This document shows, piece by piece, positions 46,172 through 55,175 of a stretch of 64,000 bases of DNA. The DNA is from Halobacillus litoralis (GTDB lineage: Bacteria > Bacillota > Bacilli > Bacillales > Halobacillaceae). The notes under the pieces were generated by a model, which did no database searches, was not told the DNA's origin, and saw nothing but the letters and a program-made list of their open reading frames with translations. The DNA lies in the NCBI RefSeq assembly GCF_009856355.1, contig NZ_WMEW01000010.1, positions 79,265-143,264 on the forward strand, read 5' to 3'. Numbering within the stretch: the stretch's first letter is position 1; the number at the start of each line of letters is the position of its first letter. Position numbers and translations under genes: made by a program.

Positions 46172-46183
46172 CAGCTGGTTCTT
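46152..46183. terminator. Terminator shared by uvrC and yslB
   Basis: AAGAACCAGCTG (46152-46163) and CAGCTGGTTCTT (46172-46183) form a perfect 12-bp stem overlapping the uvrC stop. T-rich sequence follows; on the minus strand it lies directly after the yslB stop. Confidence 0.8.
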
Positions 46184-46186
46184 TTC

Positions 46187-46630
46187 TTATGCTTTCATCG
46201 CTTTGATTTCCACGACGTTGTCTTTTTTGTTTATCTCTTCAAAGCACTCATATGTATCATCGGTCATTTGTTTAATGGATTCGGAAAGAAATCCGCATTC
46301 CAGTCGAAAATCCACATCGAGCAGTGTCTGGTGCAGGCGTTTTTCGATGATGTGGCCTTTTAGGTGGAACGTTAATTCATTCTTTTTTTCTTTTATTTTA
46401 ACGAGCTCTCCCCAGCCCATGTACTGGAAGAATTCAAAGAGCTCATCGAAGGTTTCAAGGCTGGTCTGACGTGCTATGTTTTTCCCCATGTAATAAAGAA
46501 GATAAGGGGCATCTTTTCCGAGAAAATCAGGGAGGGTGAAGTAGCGCATTAAATCGAACCCTGCTCCGGTGCCCACAAGCGATGAAATGTTGCTTGTTGT
46601 TAGTTTTGTAGATTCTTTCAAGACGCTCAT
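46187..46630 (-). CDS. yslB: YslB-like DUF2507 protein
   Basis: A 147-residue soluble protein of the YslB family, here with MRYFTLPDFLGKDAPYLLYYMGKNIARQ and FFQYMGWGELVKIKEKKNEL stretches split by loops. The fold resembles haem-NO-binding-like/ligand-sensing domains in some predictions, but the function is unknown. The start at 46630 has GAAAGGAATGAG upstream on the minus strand. It is convergent with uvrC and divergent from sdhC, as in B. subtilis. Confidence 0.85.
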   Translation of the reverse strand: MSVLKESTKLTTSNISSLVGTGAGFDLMRYFTLPDFLGKDAPYLLYYMGKNIARQTSLETFDELFEFFQYMGWGELVKIKEKKNELTFHLKGHIIEKRLHQTLLDVDFRLECGFLSESIKQMTDDTYECFEEINKKDNVVEIKAMKA

Positions 46631-46741
46631 TCCTTTCTCCCTTTATTATCACTTGAAATCTCCAGCAGTGCAATATGATTTACGCCATTTTATCAAAAGG
46701 AAATAAATGTGTATTTTTGAACATTTTATAACCGCGCTTTC

Positions 46742-46770
46742 TTGACGCTCCTACGGGATAGAAGTACAAT
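46742..46770 (+). promoter_or_regulatory. Sigma-A promoter of sdhCAB
   Basis: TTGACG (46742-46747), 17 bases, TACAAT (46765-46770). The leader to sdhC is about 130 bases. Palindromic AAAGCGCTTAAC near 46848-46859 in this leader was considered but matches cre poorly. Confidence 0.8.
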
Positions 46771-46909
46771 AAACATGTCACAAATTGTACATTCGTCAGA
46801 CAAGTTTGGGAATGGGGCTTTTCCTATAATTTTTTTAAGCGGAATTAAAGCGCTTAACTGTCTGAAAAATGTCCATATTCAATCTGTTACTATCTTGAGG
46901 GGGGTAAAT

Positions 46910-47530
46910 ATGGCGGGAACGCGCGGATACGTCAATCGAAGACTACATTCACTACTGGGAGTTATTCCAATCGGGATCTTTCTGATTCAACACCTGACTG
47001 TAAACTTTTTTGCAACACGTGGTCCACAAGCATTCAATGATGCGGCACACTTCATGGAAAGTCTGCCTTATCGATATGTACTGGAAACCTTTATCATTTT
47101 TCTACCACTGTTGTTTCACGCAATTTACGGCGTGTATATTGCCTTTACAGCCAAGAGCAACTTGTCTAATTTCGGGTATTTCCGGAACTGGATGTTCATC
47201 TTCCAGAGAATCACAGGAATTGTTACGCTGATCTTTATTGCGTGGCACGTCTGGGAAACAAGGATTGCCGTCGGTTTTGGATGGGCGGAGCTTAATTATC
47301 AGTTGATGGAAGGGATTTTAACAGAGCCGTTCTTCTTCTGGTTCTATGTCATCGGAGTAATTTCCACAACCTTCCACTTTTCCAATGGACTATGGTCCTT
47401 CTTCGTCAGCTGGGGCATTACCGTGTCACCACGCTCTCAGAAGATCATGACATATGTAAGCATTATTGTTTTCGTTGCCATTTCCTATGTAGGGGTGCGC
47501 ACGTTAATTCAGTTTGCCTACGGGATTTAA
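46910..47530 (+). CDS. sdhC: Succinate dehydrogenase cytochrome b558 subunit
   Basis: The 206-residue membrane anchor of a type B succinate:menaquinone reductase. Five TM helices are visible, and histidines in helices (LHSLLG, FLIQHLTVN, LLFHAIYG, IAWHVWE, TTFHFSNG) are the expected haem ligands of the di-haem cytochrome. GAGGGGGG precedes ATG 46910; an open frame begins further upstream inside the leader. It is the first gene of sdhCAB. Confidence 0.94.
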   Translation: MAGTRGYVNRRLHSLLGVIPIGIFLIQHLTVNFFATRGPQAFNDAAHFMESLPYRYVLETFIIFLPLLFHAIYGVYIAFTAKSNLSNFGYFRNWMFIFQRITGIVTLIFIAWHVWETRIAVGFGWAELNYQLMEGILTEPFFFWFYVIGVISTTFHFSNGLWSFFVSWGITVSPRSQKIMTYVSIIVFVAISYVGVRTLIQFAYGI

Positions 47531-47592
47531 ACTATGAACATAACAATGGCAGTTTTATAGATTTTCAGTACTTAAGGGAGTGAGCTTCAATC

Positions 47593-49344
47593 ATGACAAA
47601 TAAGAATATTGTTGTTGTCGGCGGCGGTCTTGCCGGCTTGATGGCAACAATTAAAGCAGCAGAACAAGGGGTTCACGTAGATCTTCTATCTATTGTACCC
47701 GTTAAACGTTCTCACTCTGTATGCGCCCAGGGCGGAATAAACGGGGCCGTCAATACAAAAGGGGAAGGAGATTCCCCGTGGGAACACTTTGACGATACGG
47801 TTTACGGCGGCGACTTCCTCGCCAACCAGCCACCGGTTAAAGCGATGTGTGATGCAGCGCCCGGCATCATTCACCTTCTGGATCGTATGGGAGTTATGTT
47901 CAACCGTACACCAGAGGGTCTTCTCGATTTCCGGCGTTTCGGCGGCACCCAGCACCACCGTACAGCTTATGCGGGAGCTACGACCGGACAGCAGCTTCTG
48001 TACGCCCTTGACGAGCAGGTCCGCCGTCATGAGGTGAACGGTCTTGTAACCAAATATGAAAACTGGGAGTTCCTTTCTGCGATTGTCGGAGACGATGGAG
48101 TCGGCCGTGGAGTGATCGGTCAGAATTTGAGTACCCATGAAATTAAAGCATTCCCTTCTGATGCCGTCATCATGGCTACCGGAGGGCCCGGCATCATCTT
48201 TGGTAAGTCCACCAACTCCGTGATCAACACGGGTTCTGCTGCCGGTTCCCTATTCCAGCAGGGTGTGAACTATGCGAATGGGGAGTTCATCCAGATCCAC
48301 CCGACCGCTATTCCCGGGGATGATAAGCTCCGCCTCATGAGTGAATCCGCACGCGGGGAAGGCGGACGTGTCTGGACATACAAGGATGGAGAGCCGTGGT
48401 ATTTCCTCGAGGAAAAATATCCGGCATACGGAAACCTTGTGCCGCGTGATATCGCAACGAGGGAAATTTTCGATGTTTGCGTTAACCAGAAATTGGGAAT
48501 CAACGGAGAAAACATGGTCTACCTTGATCTATCCCATAAAGATCCGAAAGAACTGGATGTTAAGCTTGGCGGAATCATTGAGATTTATGAGAAGTTCGTC
48601 GGTGAAGATCCGAAGAAGGTCCCTATGAAGATTTTCCCTGCCGTTCACTATTCCATGGGCGGTATGTGGGTCGACTATGATCAGATGACAAACATTCCTG
48701 GTATTTTTGCCGCTGGTGAATGTGATTATACACAGCACGGAGGCAACCGTCTCGGCGCCAACTCTCTGCTTTCCTCCATTTACGGAGGTATGGTGGCAGG
48801 CCCGAATGCTGTGAAATACCTGGACGGCCTTGAAACACTTGCGGACGATATGAGTTCAGCTCTGTTCGATAAAGCTGTGAAGGAAGAGCAGGATAAATTC
48901 GAGAAAATCATGAGTATGGACGGCGACGAGAACGCCTACCAGATTCATAAAGAGCTTGGGGAATGGATGACGGACAACGTTACAGTGGTCCGTGATAATG
49001 ACAAGCTGATGGAGACAGATAAAAAGATTGTCGAGCTGATGGAGCGTTATGAACGCATCAACATCAACGATACATCACGCTGGAGCAACCAGGGGGCTAT
49101 GTTTACCCGCCAGCTCTGGAACATGCTTCAGCTGGCCCGTGTCATTACCCAGGGGGCCTATAACCGTAATGAAAGCCGCGGTGCCCACTATAAGCCTGAA
49201 TTCCCGGATCGTAACGATGAAGAATGGCTGAAGACAACAGTTGCAAGCTACGACAAAGAAAATAACAAGCCGGTTTTCCGTTATGACGATGTCGATACAT
49301 CCTTAATCGAGCCTCGTAAACGTGACTACTCGAAGAGTAAATAA
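47593..49344 (+). CDS. sdhA: Succinate dehydrogenase flavoprotein subunit
   Basis: Oxidises succinate to fumarate using covalently bound FAD. The 583-residue protein has the dinucleotide-binding motif VVGGGLAGLMATIKAAE, SVCAQGGINGAV, the catalytic arginine/histidine regions IQIHPTAIPGDDKL and HYSMGGMWVDY, and the FAD signature TQHGGNRLGANSLLSS. AAGGGAGTGAG precedes ATG 47593. The gene is complete and lies 15 bases before sdhB. Confidence 0.96.
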   Translation: MTNKNIVVVGGGLAGLMATIKAAEQGVHVDLLSIVPVKRSHSVCAQGGINGAVNTKGEGDSPWEHFDDTVYGGDFLANQPPVKAMCDAAPGIIHLLDRMGVMFNRTPEGLLDFRRFGGTQHHRTAYAGATTGQQLLYALDEQVRRHEVNGLVTKYENWEFLSAIVGDDGVGRGVIGQNLSTHEIKAFPSDAVIMATGGPGIIFGKSTNSVINTGSAAGSLFQQGVNYANGEFIQIHPTAIPGDDKLRLMSESARGEGGRVWTYKDGEPWYFLEEKYPAYGNLVPRDIATREIFDVCVNQKLGINGENMVYLDLSHKDPKELDVKLGGIIEIYEKFVGEDPKKVPMKIFPAVHYSMGGMWVDYDQMTNIPGIFAAGECDYTQHGGNRLGANSLLSSIYGGMVAGPNAVKYLDGLETLADDMSSALFDKAVKEEQDKFEKIMSMDGDENAYQIHKELGEWMTDNVTVVRDNDKLMETDKKIVELMERYERININDTSRWSNQGAMFTRQLWNMLQLARVITQGAYNRNESRGAHYKPEFPDRNDEEWLKTTVASYDKENNKPVFRYDDVDTSLIEPRKRDYSKSK

Positions 49345-49358
49345 AGGAGGTAACGATC

Positions 49359-50123
49359 ATGAGCGAAAATAAAATGATTACGATGATCATCAAACGGCAG
49401 GACGATCCAGATCAGTCTCCGTATGAAGAAAAGTTTGAGATTCCGTATCGTGAAAATATGAATGTCATCTCTGCGCTTATGGAAATCCGCCGGAACCCTG
49501 TCAATGCTGAGGGAGAGGCGACCACCCCGGTCTACTGGGATATGGGCTGTCTGGAAGAAGTATGCGGCGCCTGTTCCATGGTGATTAACGGAACACCGCG
49601 TCAGTCCTGTACAGCGCTTGTGGATCAGCTGGAACAGCCGATCCGTCTGGAGCCGATGTCCACGTTCCCGATCAATCGTGACCTTGCGGTTGACCGGAGC
49701 CGGATGTTTGATTCCTTGAAAAAGGTCAAAGCCTGGATTCCAATCGATGGAACATACGATCTCGGTCCAGGACCGCGGATGGCCGAAAGCAAGCGTCAGT
49801 GGGCGTATGAGCTTTCCAAGTGCATGACATGCGGTGTCTGTCTAGAAGCCTGCCCGAACGTCAACAGCAAGTCCGACTTTATCGGACCTGCACCATTATC
49901 CCAGGTGCGCTTGTTCAACTCCCACCCGACAGGGGAAATGAACAAGAGCGAGCGCCTGCAGACGATTATGGATGGCGAAGGTCTGATGGGCTGCGGAAAC
50001 GCACAAAACTGTGTCCAGTCCTGCCCGAAAGGCATTCCTTTGACAACATCCATCGCAGCATTGAACCGTGATACCGCCGTTGAATCCTTCAAGAGCTTCT
50101 TTGGCAGTGATAAGCAGGTATAA
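49359..50123 (+). CDS. sdhB: Succinate dehydrogenase iron-sulfur subunit
   Basis: Carries electrons from SdhA to the quinone site. The 254-residue protein has all three cluster motifs: the 2Fe-2S set (GCLEEVCGACSMVING and a later Cys in RQSC), the 4Fe-4S set CMTCGVCLEACP and the 3Fe-4S set CGNAQNCVQSCPKGIP. AAAGGAGG precedes ATG 49359. A perfect terminator closes the sdhCAB operon shortly after the stop. Confidence 0.97.
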   Translation: MSENKMITMIIKRQDDPDQSPYEEKFEIPYRENMNVISALMEIRRNPVNAEGEATTPVYWDMGCLEEVCGACSMVINGTPRQSCTALVDQLEQPIRLEPMSTFPINRDLAVDRSRMFDSLKKVKAWIPIDGTYDLGPGPRMAESKRQWAYELSKCMTCGVCLEACPNVNSKSDFIGPAPLSQVRLFNSHPTGEMNKSERLQTIMDGEGLMGCGNAQNCVQSCPKGIPLTTSIAALNRDTAVESFKSFFGSDKQV

Positions 50124-50133
50124 GATCCTTACG

Positions 50134-50168
50134 AAGGACCCCGGAGCCGACCGGGGTCCTTTTTTTAC
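50134..50168 (+). terminator. Intrinsic terminator after sdhB
   Basis: AAGGACCCCGG (50134-50144) and CCGGGGTCCTT (50151-50161) form a perfect 11-bp stem followed by T residues. Confidence 0.93.
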
Positions 50169-50223
50169 TGCTATCTTTAAGGAGTGGACAGGAGACTGAC
50201 AAGTCCTGCCGTCGATATGGGGG

Positions 50224-50251
50224 TTGTGGGACTTGAGAAGGATAGTATAAT
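50224..50251 (+). promoter_or_regulatory. Putative sigma-A promoter of comPA
   Basis: TTGTGG (50224-50229), 16 bases, TATAAT (50246-50251), 44 bases upstream of comP. Confidence 0.55.
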
Positions 50252-50295
50252 AGATGTGACTGAAATTCGTCCGAGTTAGAAGGTGAAGCAGTAGA

Positions 50296-52620
50296 ATGAA
50301 AAACTTCAAATGGTCTCAATGGATTGTCCTGACCTTTTTTGTCGTGTCGGCATGTTATTTAATTGTTTTATCGGTAACCCAGCCCTATCTGGGGATTGAT
50401 GTGGAACAGGAGGACGGTGGATGGGTCATTTCTGATGTAGAAAGTGGAGGCTGGGCGGACAGGCAGAACGTTCCGCCGGGGGCTGTCATCCTCTCCGTGG
50501 ATGAGGAAGACCCGGGGCTCCATCATTCTCTTACCATGTTCAATGAACTGGAAAATGCCCAGTCCTTCAGTATTGAATCTTCCGGAGAAGTGCTGCGTTA
50601 CAGCGACATTGACCAGTTCAGCCGGGTGCACTGGGTGTTTTATATCCTGCTTCCTGCCCTGTTTTTTGTGTCGATTCTAGGAATCTCTTATCTGGTTCAT
50701 AAACGGGTGCCTAAACGGTATTCGGCGGAACAGCTGATTTTGTATTTCCTGGCGATTGCTACGGCTTATTTGAGTAACAGTGGCGCGGTAAGAGATGACT
50801 TGTACAGTCTTGTTTTGAATACCAGTTTATTCCTGATTGCTCCTGTTATCCTTCTTCATTTCCTGTACAATTATTTTCAGGAATTGAAGGTCGTCTGGTT
50901 CTCTAAGAACATTCTCTATTTCTTATACGCTGCCATGGCAGGTGTTTCCCTGCTGGATACGTATTATTTAGTGACTCTTCAAAACCCGCCCTACTTTCAA
51001 CTGGTGCCGCTCACGTGTCTGCTTGGGTTGTATATCATTACCTTTGTGATTGTGTACAGGGGTGTTTATATTTACCGGCATGCCGCTGTCGGACCGGTCT
51101 TTAAGTATATGGCGATCGGGATGACTGTTGCGTTTTTCCCTTATATCCTGCTTTACCTGATTCCTGTGCTCGTATCCGGCGTGACTATCGTGTCGCTGGA
51201 GTTCGGTGCCGTGTTTCTAATCGCTATTCCAGCCACCTTCATGTATTTGATTACACGGGAACAGCTGATTGATATCAATTTTATTATGAACCGCCTGCGT
51301 TATTACTTTATCCTTTCTGTTCTGCCGTCTTTTGTTTTGACAGCTGCCATCGGGTGGATCGTATCCGGCTTGTCGATGGTGTCCTTCATCCAGCTGTATT
51401 TATTGATGCACACGGCGCTGATTGCGTTCTTATCATTGAAGGAAGGGCTCGACGTCCGGATGCAGCGATTCCTCTTCTCTGCCCGGTACAGCTACCAGGA
51501 AAGTATGCACCGCCTGGCCAGTGACATGAAGGATCAGTCCAACGCGGTGGACTTGATGAAGGTTGTGCGGGATGAAATCAAAAACGTAATGAGTGTTCGG
51601 GAGATCTATATTTTCTCCAAACACAATAAGCGGAAGATGTACTGTGTGTACAATGAAATACCCGAAGGGATCGTCGGTCATTTTGACGACCATCTATTCC
51701 ATAAACCCTATGATATCGGGTCCATCATTGAAACAGAAAAAGGATTCGGCGTCGTCGTCGGACTGTCGCTTGAGAAGATGACGATGCTCTGGTGCAGAGG
51801 GAAAAAGGACTTTACTACGTTAAACAGGGATGAAAAAACGTATTTACAAACCATCTCCCACCATGCCAACATTGCGATAGAGAATATGAATTTGATTGAG
51901 GATCTGGTCAAGGAACTCCGTACGTTGAGAAACGATCAGACGCAGAAGTACCCTGCGTGGCTGTCCCGGCTCTTGTTTACAATCGCTGAAAATCAGCGGA
52001 AACAGCTGTCGATCGATATCCATGACACTGTCCTGCAGGAACAACTGTACCTATATCGCAAAATGGACGACCTGATCCGCAACCGGACCGATTTATCCAC
52101 GAGTCTTCATGCAGAATTGAAAATGTATAAGGAATCTCTGCTGGACAGCATTCACCTCACGAGGGAGACGTGTAACGAACTGCGGCCGGCGTTTATCGAA
52201 GAGCTCGGTCTTGTCCAGTCGCTGAAGAACTTAATTCATCAGTATCAGCTTCGGTCTAATTTCACCGTCTACTTTTCCCACGAGCAGTTTGAATCAGAGC
52301 TGGACCAAGAGCGGATTCTCGGGATTTTCAGGATTGTCCAGGAACTGTTGACGAATGCCATGAAGCATTCAGGAGCCAAAATCGTCAAACTCTCGCTTTA
52401 TAATGAGAACGACCAGGTCGTTCTTTACTATTCTGATAATGGAAAAGGGATGGATTATTCCATGAAGCGGGACTTGTTTTCTCATATCGGACTTTCCGGA
52501 ATTGAACAGAGGGTCAACGGTTTGAATGGAAGTCTGGAAATTACCACAGCACCAGGGGAAGGATTCAGGACGAGGATCACTTTCCCTTACCCGTCACACA
52601 AGGAGGTCCAGCACGTATGA
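50296..52620 (+). CDS. comP: ComP-like sensor histidine kinase with PDZ-like domain
   Basis: A 774-residue membrane kinase. A TM helix (about 10-30) precedes a PDZ-like extracytoplasmic segment (about 35-105; GWADRQNVPPGAVILSVDEE). About eight further TM helices (roughly 110-375) and a GAF-like linker follow, then HisKA_3 with phospho-acceptor His576 (SIDIHDTVLQEQ). The HATPase is of NarL/DegS type (NAMKHSGAK, DNGKGMD, GLSGIEQRV). Architecture, length and motifs match Bacillus ComP, the receptor for the ComX pheromone. No comQ or comX is present; only 172 bases separate it from sdhB. Its stop overlaps the comA start. The ligand is unknown. Confidence 0.85.
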   Translation: MKNFKWSQWIVLTFFVVSACYLIVLSVTQPYLGIDVEQEDGGWVISDVESGGWADRQNVPPGAVILSVDEEDPGLHHSLTMFNELENAQSFSIESSGEVLRYSDIDQFSRVHWVFYILLPALFFVSILGISYLVHKRVPKRYSAEQLILYFLAIATAYLSNSGAVRDDLYSLVLNTSLFLIAPVILLHFLYNYFQELKVVWFSKNILYFLYAAMAGVSLLDTYYLVTLQNPPYFQLVPLTCLLGLYIITFVIVYRGVYIYRHAAVGPVFKYMAIGMTVAFFPYILLYLIPVLVSGVTIVSLEFGAVFLIAIPATFMYLITREQLIDINFIMNRLRYYFILSVLPSFVLTAAIGWIVSGLSMVSFIQLYLLMHTALIAFLSLKEGLDVRMQRFLFSARYSYQESMHRLASDMKDQSNAVDLMKVVRDEIKNVMSVREIYIFSKHNKRKMYCVYNEIPEGIVGHFDDHLFHKPYDIGSIIETEKGFGVVVGLSLEKMTMLWCRGKKDFTTLNRDEKTYLQTISHHANIAIENMNLIEDLVKELRTLRNDQTQKYPAWLSRLLFTIAENQRKQLSIDIHDTVLQEQLYLYRKMDDLIRNRTDLSTSLHAELKMYKESLLDSIHLTRETCNELRPAFIEELGLVQSLKNLIHQYQLRSNFTVYFSHEQFESELDQERILGIFRIVQELLTNAMKHSGAKIVKLSLYNENDQVVLYYSDNGKGMDYSMKRDLFSHIGLSGIEQRVNGLNGSLEITTAPGEGFRTRITFPYPSHKEVQHV

Positions 52621-53267
52621 TTCACGTATTAATAGTCGACGACCACCCCGCTGTTGGAGCAGGCACGAAAGCGATGCTCGAGCAGGAGGGGGATATGCAG
52701 GTGGATGTCATCCACGAAACCGACCATCTGGAAAGCTGCCTCGAGAAGAAAGCCTACGATGTGCTGCTTCTGGATTTATATATGCCCGGCCTGAACGGTA
52801 TTGAACTGGCCAAACGGCTCAGAAAAACGTTCCCCGATATTAAAATGCTCATCTATACCGGCTTCGATTTGAGTACGCATTTCAATATGATTGTAGAAGC
52901 GGATATCAACGGCTTTGTCAGCAAGACCGCTGCCAGTGAACAGCTGGTTACAGCGATCAAAGCCGCTCTAAGGGACGAAGTGATTATTCCGCTCCACCTT
53001 TTCAAACAGCTGCGCCGTACCGAGGCCTGCACGGCCGAAACGATCGAATCAGCTGAAAATAAAGGCATTTCCCTGAATGAGAAGGAACAGTCGATTTTAA
53101 AGGAAGTGGCATCGGGTTTCACCAACAGGGAAATCGCCCAGACCCTTCATATGTCCCAGCGGAGCGTGGAGTACACGCTCACGGGCATTTTCAACAAGCT
53201 GAACGTCCGTTCCAGGACGGAAGCCCTTTTCAAAGCCCAGGAACTCGGGCTTGTGTCTAAATCATGA
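52617..53267 (+). CDS. comA: ComA-like LuxR/NarL-family response regulator
   Basis: A 216-residue response regulator. The receiver domain has Asp8/Asp9, phospho-acceptor Asp53 (LLLDLYMPGLNG) and a Lys in VSKTAASE. The C-terminal LuxR helix-turn-helix (about 148-212) reads GFTNREIAQTLHMSQRSVEY and IFNKLNVRSRTEA, closely resembling Bacillus ComA. In B. subtilis phosphorylated ComA activates surfactin/comS and other early-competence genes. The ATG overlaps the comP stop by four bases, so the pair is translationally coupled. Targets in this organism are not visible in the window. Confidence 0.88.
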   Translation: MIHVLIVDDHPAVGAGTKAMLEQEGDMQVDVIHETDHLESCLEKKAYDVLLLDLYMPGLNGIELAKRLRKTFPDIKMLIYTGFDLSTHFNMIVEADINGFVSKTAASEQLVTAIKAALRDEVIIPLHLFKQLRRTEACTAETIESAENKGISLNEKEQSILKEVASGFTNREIAQTLHMSQRSVEYTLTGIFNKLNVRSRTEALFKAQELGLVSKS

Positions 53268-53276
53268 ATGCGTAGC

Positions 53277-53304
53277 ACACGGGGGCTAATCCCCTCATAC
53301 GATA
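53277..53304 (+). promoter_or_regulatory. Sigma-K-like promoter of gerE
   Basis: CATACGATA (53296-53304) fits the sigma-K -10 pattern CATANNNTA, with an AC dinucleotide 15 or 17 bases upstream as the minimal -35. gerE is a known sigma-K gene in B. subtilis. A GGGG/CCCC repeat overlaps the spacer. Confidence 0.6.
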
Positions 53305-53362
53305 CAAAGACTAAATAATTCCCCTCAAGAAAAGCTCAGGAACAACAAGGAGGGGTACGCTT

Positions 53363-53587
53363 GTGAAGGAGGACGGCTATCGGCCAACACAAATTCTTAC
53401 CAAGCGGGAGCGAGAAGTCTTCGAGCTTCTAGTACAGGATAAGACGACAAGGGAGATCGCAAAAGAGCTCTTCATTTCGGAGAAAACTGTGCGGAACCAC
53501 ATTTCAAACGCCATGCAGAAGCTAGGAGTGAAAGGCCGTTCCCAGGCAGTGGTTGAACTGCTGCGTATGGGTGAACTGGAACTTTAA
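53363..53587 (+). CDS. gerE: Spore-coat transcription factor GerE
   Basis: A 74-residue stand-alone LuxR-type helix-turn-helix protein (LTKREREVFELLVQDKTTREIAKELFISEKTVRNHISNAMQKLG read over the four helices). GerE activates and represses coat genes in the late mother cell. GTG 53363 is preceded by AAGGAGGGG. The position between sdhB and racE agrees with B. subtilis gerE, except that comPA is interposed upstream. A sigma-K-like promoter and a strong terminator flank it. Confidence 0.95.
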   Translation: MKEDGYRPTQILTKREREVFELLVQDKTTREIAKELFISEKTVRNHISNAMQKLGVKGRSQAVVELLRMGELEL

Positions 53588-53631
53588 TTCCATGATGCAG
53601 CAGAGGCTTTGGTCTGTGGATTGGAGGGAGT

Positions 53632-53684
53632 CCTTTCAGGTAGGGTTTGTCACGTGGTGATGATCATACCTGAAAGGGTTTTTT
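53632..53684 (+). terminator. Intrinsic terminator after gerE
   Basis: CCTTTCAGGTA (53632-53642) and TACCTGAAAGG (53667-53677) form a perfect 11-bp stem with a long loop, followed by GTTTTTT. Confidence 0.85.
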
Positions 53685-53770
53685 GTATCACCGGATACAT
53701 TCACCTTGAAATTTCACAGAGAAACGACCACAATGATACTTATCAAGTAATTTCGTTAGGAGTGCTGAAT

Positions 53771-54229
53771 GTGGCTGAAACCCAGCAGACATCCATGATC
53801 GCAGATGTAGAGAAGGAACTTCGTTACATATCCGGGATCATTAAACAAAGAGGACGAGTTATCCTGAATCATTACTCGATTACAGCTCCGCAGTTTGTAG
53901 CGCTGCAGTGGCTGATGGAAAAAGGGGATTTAACGATCGGAGAACTCTCCAATCATATACACCTGGCGTGCAGTACGACCACGGACCTTGTCGACCGTAT
54001 GGAGAAAAACGAGCTGGTCGAGCGGGTCAGGGACCCGAAGGACCGCCGGGTCGTCAGGATTCATGTGCTGAGCAAAGGACAGAAGATCATTCATGAAGTG
54101 ATCGAAAAACGACAGAACTACCTGGAAAATGTGTTGAGAAATGTTCCGGAAGAAGATGTGGAAACGCTGAACCGTCTGCTCCACGTCCTTCACGGGAACA
54201 TGATCGAAATCGATGAAGAAGAACATTAA
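53771..54229 (+). CDS. ysmB: MarR-family transcriptional regulator (YsmB-like)
   Basis: A 152-residue winged-helix regulator with the MarR core: APQFVALQWLMEKGDLTIGELSNHIHLACSTTTDLVDRMEKNELVERVRDPKDRR read over helices and wing, ending in a dimerisation helix. Its target and ligand are unknown. GTG 53771 is chosen because TTAGGAGTG lies upstream with good spacing; the frame stays open upstream through the gerE terminator, which argues against a longer protein. It is followed by racE 21 bases later, as in B. subtilis. Confidence 0.87.
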   Translation: MAETQQTSMIADVEKELRYISGIIKQRGRVILNHYSITAPQFVALQWLMEKGDLTIGELSNHIHLACSTTTDLVDRMEKNELVERVRDPKDRRVVRIHVLSKGQKIIHEVIEKRQNYLENVLRNVPEEDVETLNRLLHVLHGNMIEIDEEEH

Positions 54230-54250
54230 GACATAAAAGAGGGATGCAGA

Positions 54251-55069
54251 GTGAAACAGGCAATTGGAGTCATCGATTCTGGCGTCGGGGGACTGACCGT
54301 AGCGAGAGAGTTGATGAGGCAGTTACCGAAGGAGACCTTTATCTATCTTGGAGATACGAAACGGTGCCCCTACGGCCCGCGTTCAGAGGAAGAAGTACGT
54401 GCATTTACATGGCAGATGGTCAATTATCTGCTGGGCAAAAATATAAAAATGCTCGTTGTCGCGTGTAATACGGCGACGGCTTATACGCTCACAGAGCTGC
54501 AGGAAGAACTGGATATCCCGGTGATCGGGGTTATCGAACCAGGGGCGCGTGCGGCGATCAAAGTCAGCCAGAACAAGCGGATCGGCGTTATTGGTACAGA
54601 AGGGACCATTGAAAGTAAAGCCTATCCCCAGGCCCTTGTTTCCATTGACCAGGATATCCGGGTGAACGACCTGGCCTGTCCGCCTTTCGTTCCGATGGTC
54701 GAGGAAGGAATATTATCCGGTCCGAAAGCGGAGGGAATCGTTTCCCGAACGCTGCAGCCATTGAAGGACATGAATCATATCGATACGTTGATCCTCGGCT
54801 GCACCCATTATCCGCTGATCAAGGATCTGGTCCAGAACGAGATGGGGGATCACATCCAGGTCATCAGCTCCGGTGAGGAAACGGCCCGTGAAGCGAGCCT
54901 GATTCTTGCTTATCACAAAGCACTGGAAACGGATGACCACACCCCCCGGCATGAATTTTATACGACCGGTGATATGGAGAAATTCCGTCTCGTCGCCAAC
55001 AGCTGGTTTGAAGAGCCGATTCAGATTCTGAAATCGGTAGAACTGGAACACGTCTCAAGCTCCGCCTGA
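54251..55069 (+). CDS. racE: Glutamate racemase
   Basis: Supplies D-glutamate for peptidoglycan. The 272-residue cofactor-independent racemase has the two catalytic cysteine motifs VVACNTATAYT (about residue 74) and LILGCTHYPLI (about residue 185), plus GVIDSGVGGLTV at the N-terminus and GDTKRCPYGPRS. GTG 54251 is preceded by GAGGGATG. It lies between ysmB and gerM in conserved order. The stop codon is within the terminator hairpin. Confidence 0.96.
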   Translation: MKQAIGVIDSGVGGLTVARELMRQLPKETFIYLGDTKRCPYGPRSEEEVRAFTWQMVNYLLGKNIKMLVVACNTATAYTLTELQEELDIPVIGVIEPGARAAIKVSQNKRIGVIGTEGTIESKAYPQALVSIDQDIRVNDLACPPFVPMVEEGILSGPKAEGIVSRTLQPLKDMNHIDTLILGCTHYPLIKDLVQNEMGDHIQVISSGEETAREASLILAYHKALETDDHTPRHEFYTTGDMEKFRLVANSWFEEPIQILKSVELEHVSSSA

Positions 55070-55087
55070 TTCAGGCGGAGTTTTTTT
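55060..55087 (+). terminator. Intrinsic terminator at the end of racE
   Basis: CTCCGCCTG (55060-55068) and CAGGCGGAG (55072-55080) form a perfect stem with a 3-base loop, overlapping the stop, followed by seven T residues. Confidence 0.93.
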
Positions 55088-55175
55088 ATGCACTTATCTC
55101 CTCCAAATTACCCTGGTCTATTCCAAACGAGGGCTCGTATACATGGTAGTACAATCTATCTCAGGGGGGAAAAGA

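Noticed and set aside
46845..46862. cre-like AAAGCGCTTAAC in the sdhC leader
   Set aside because: Three mismatches to the consensus, beyond what I would accept without conservation data.
55115..55145. Sigma-E-like promoter for gerM
   Set aside because: Two mismatches in each box; too weak to list as a feature.
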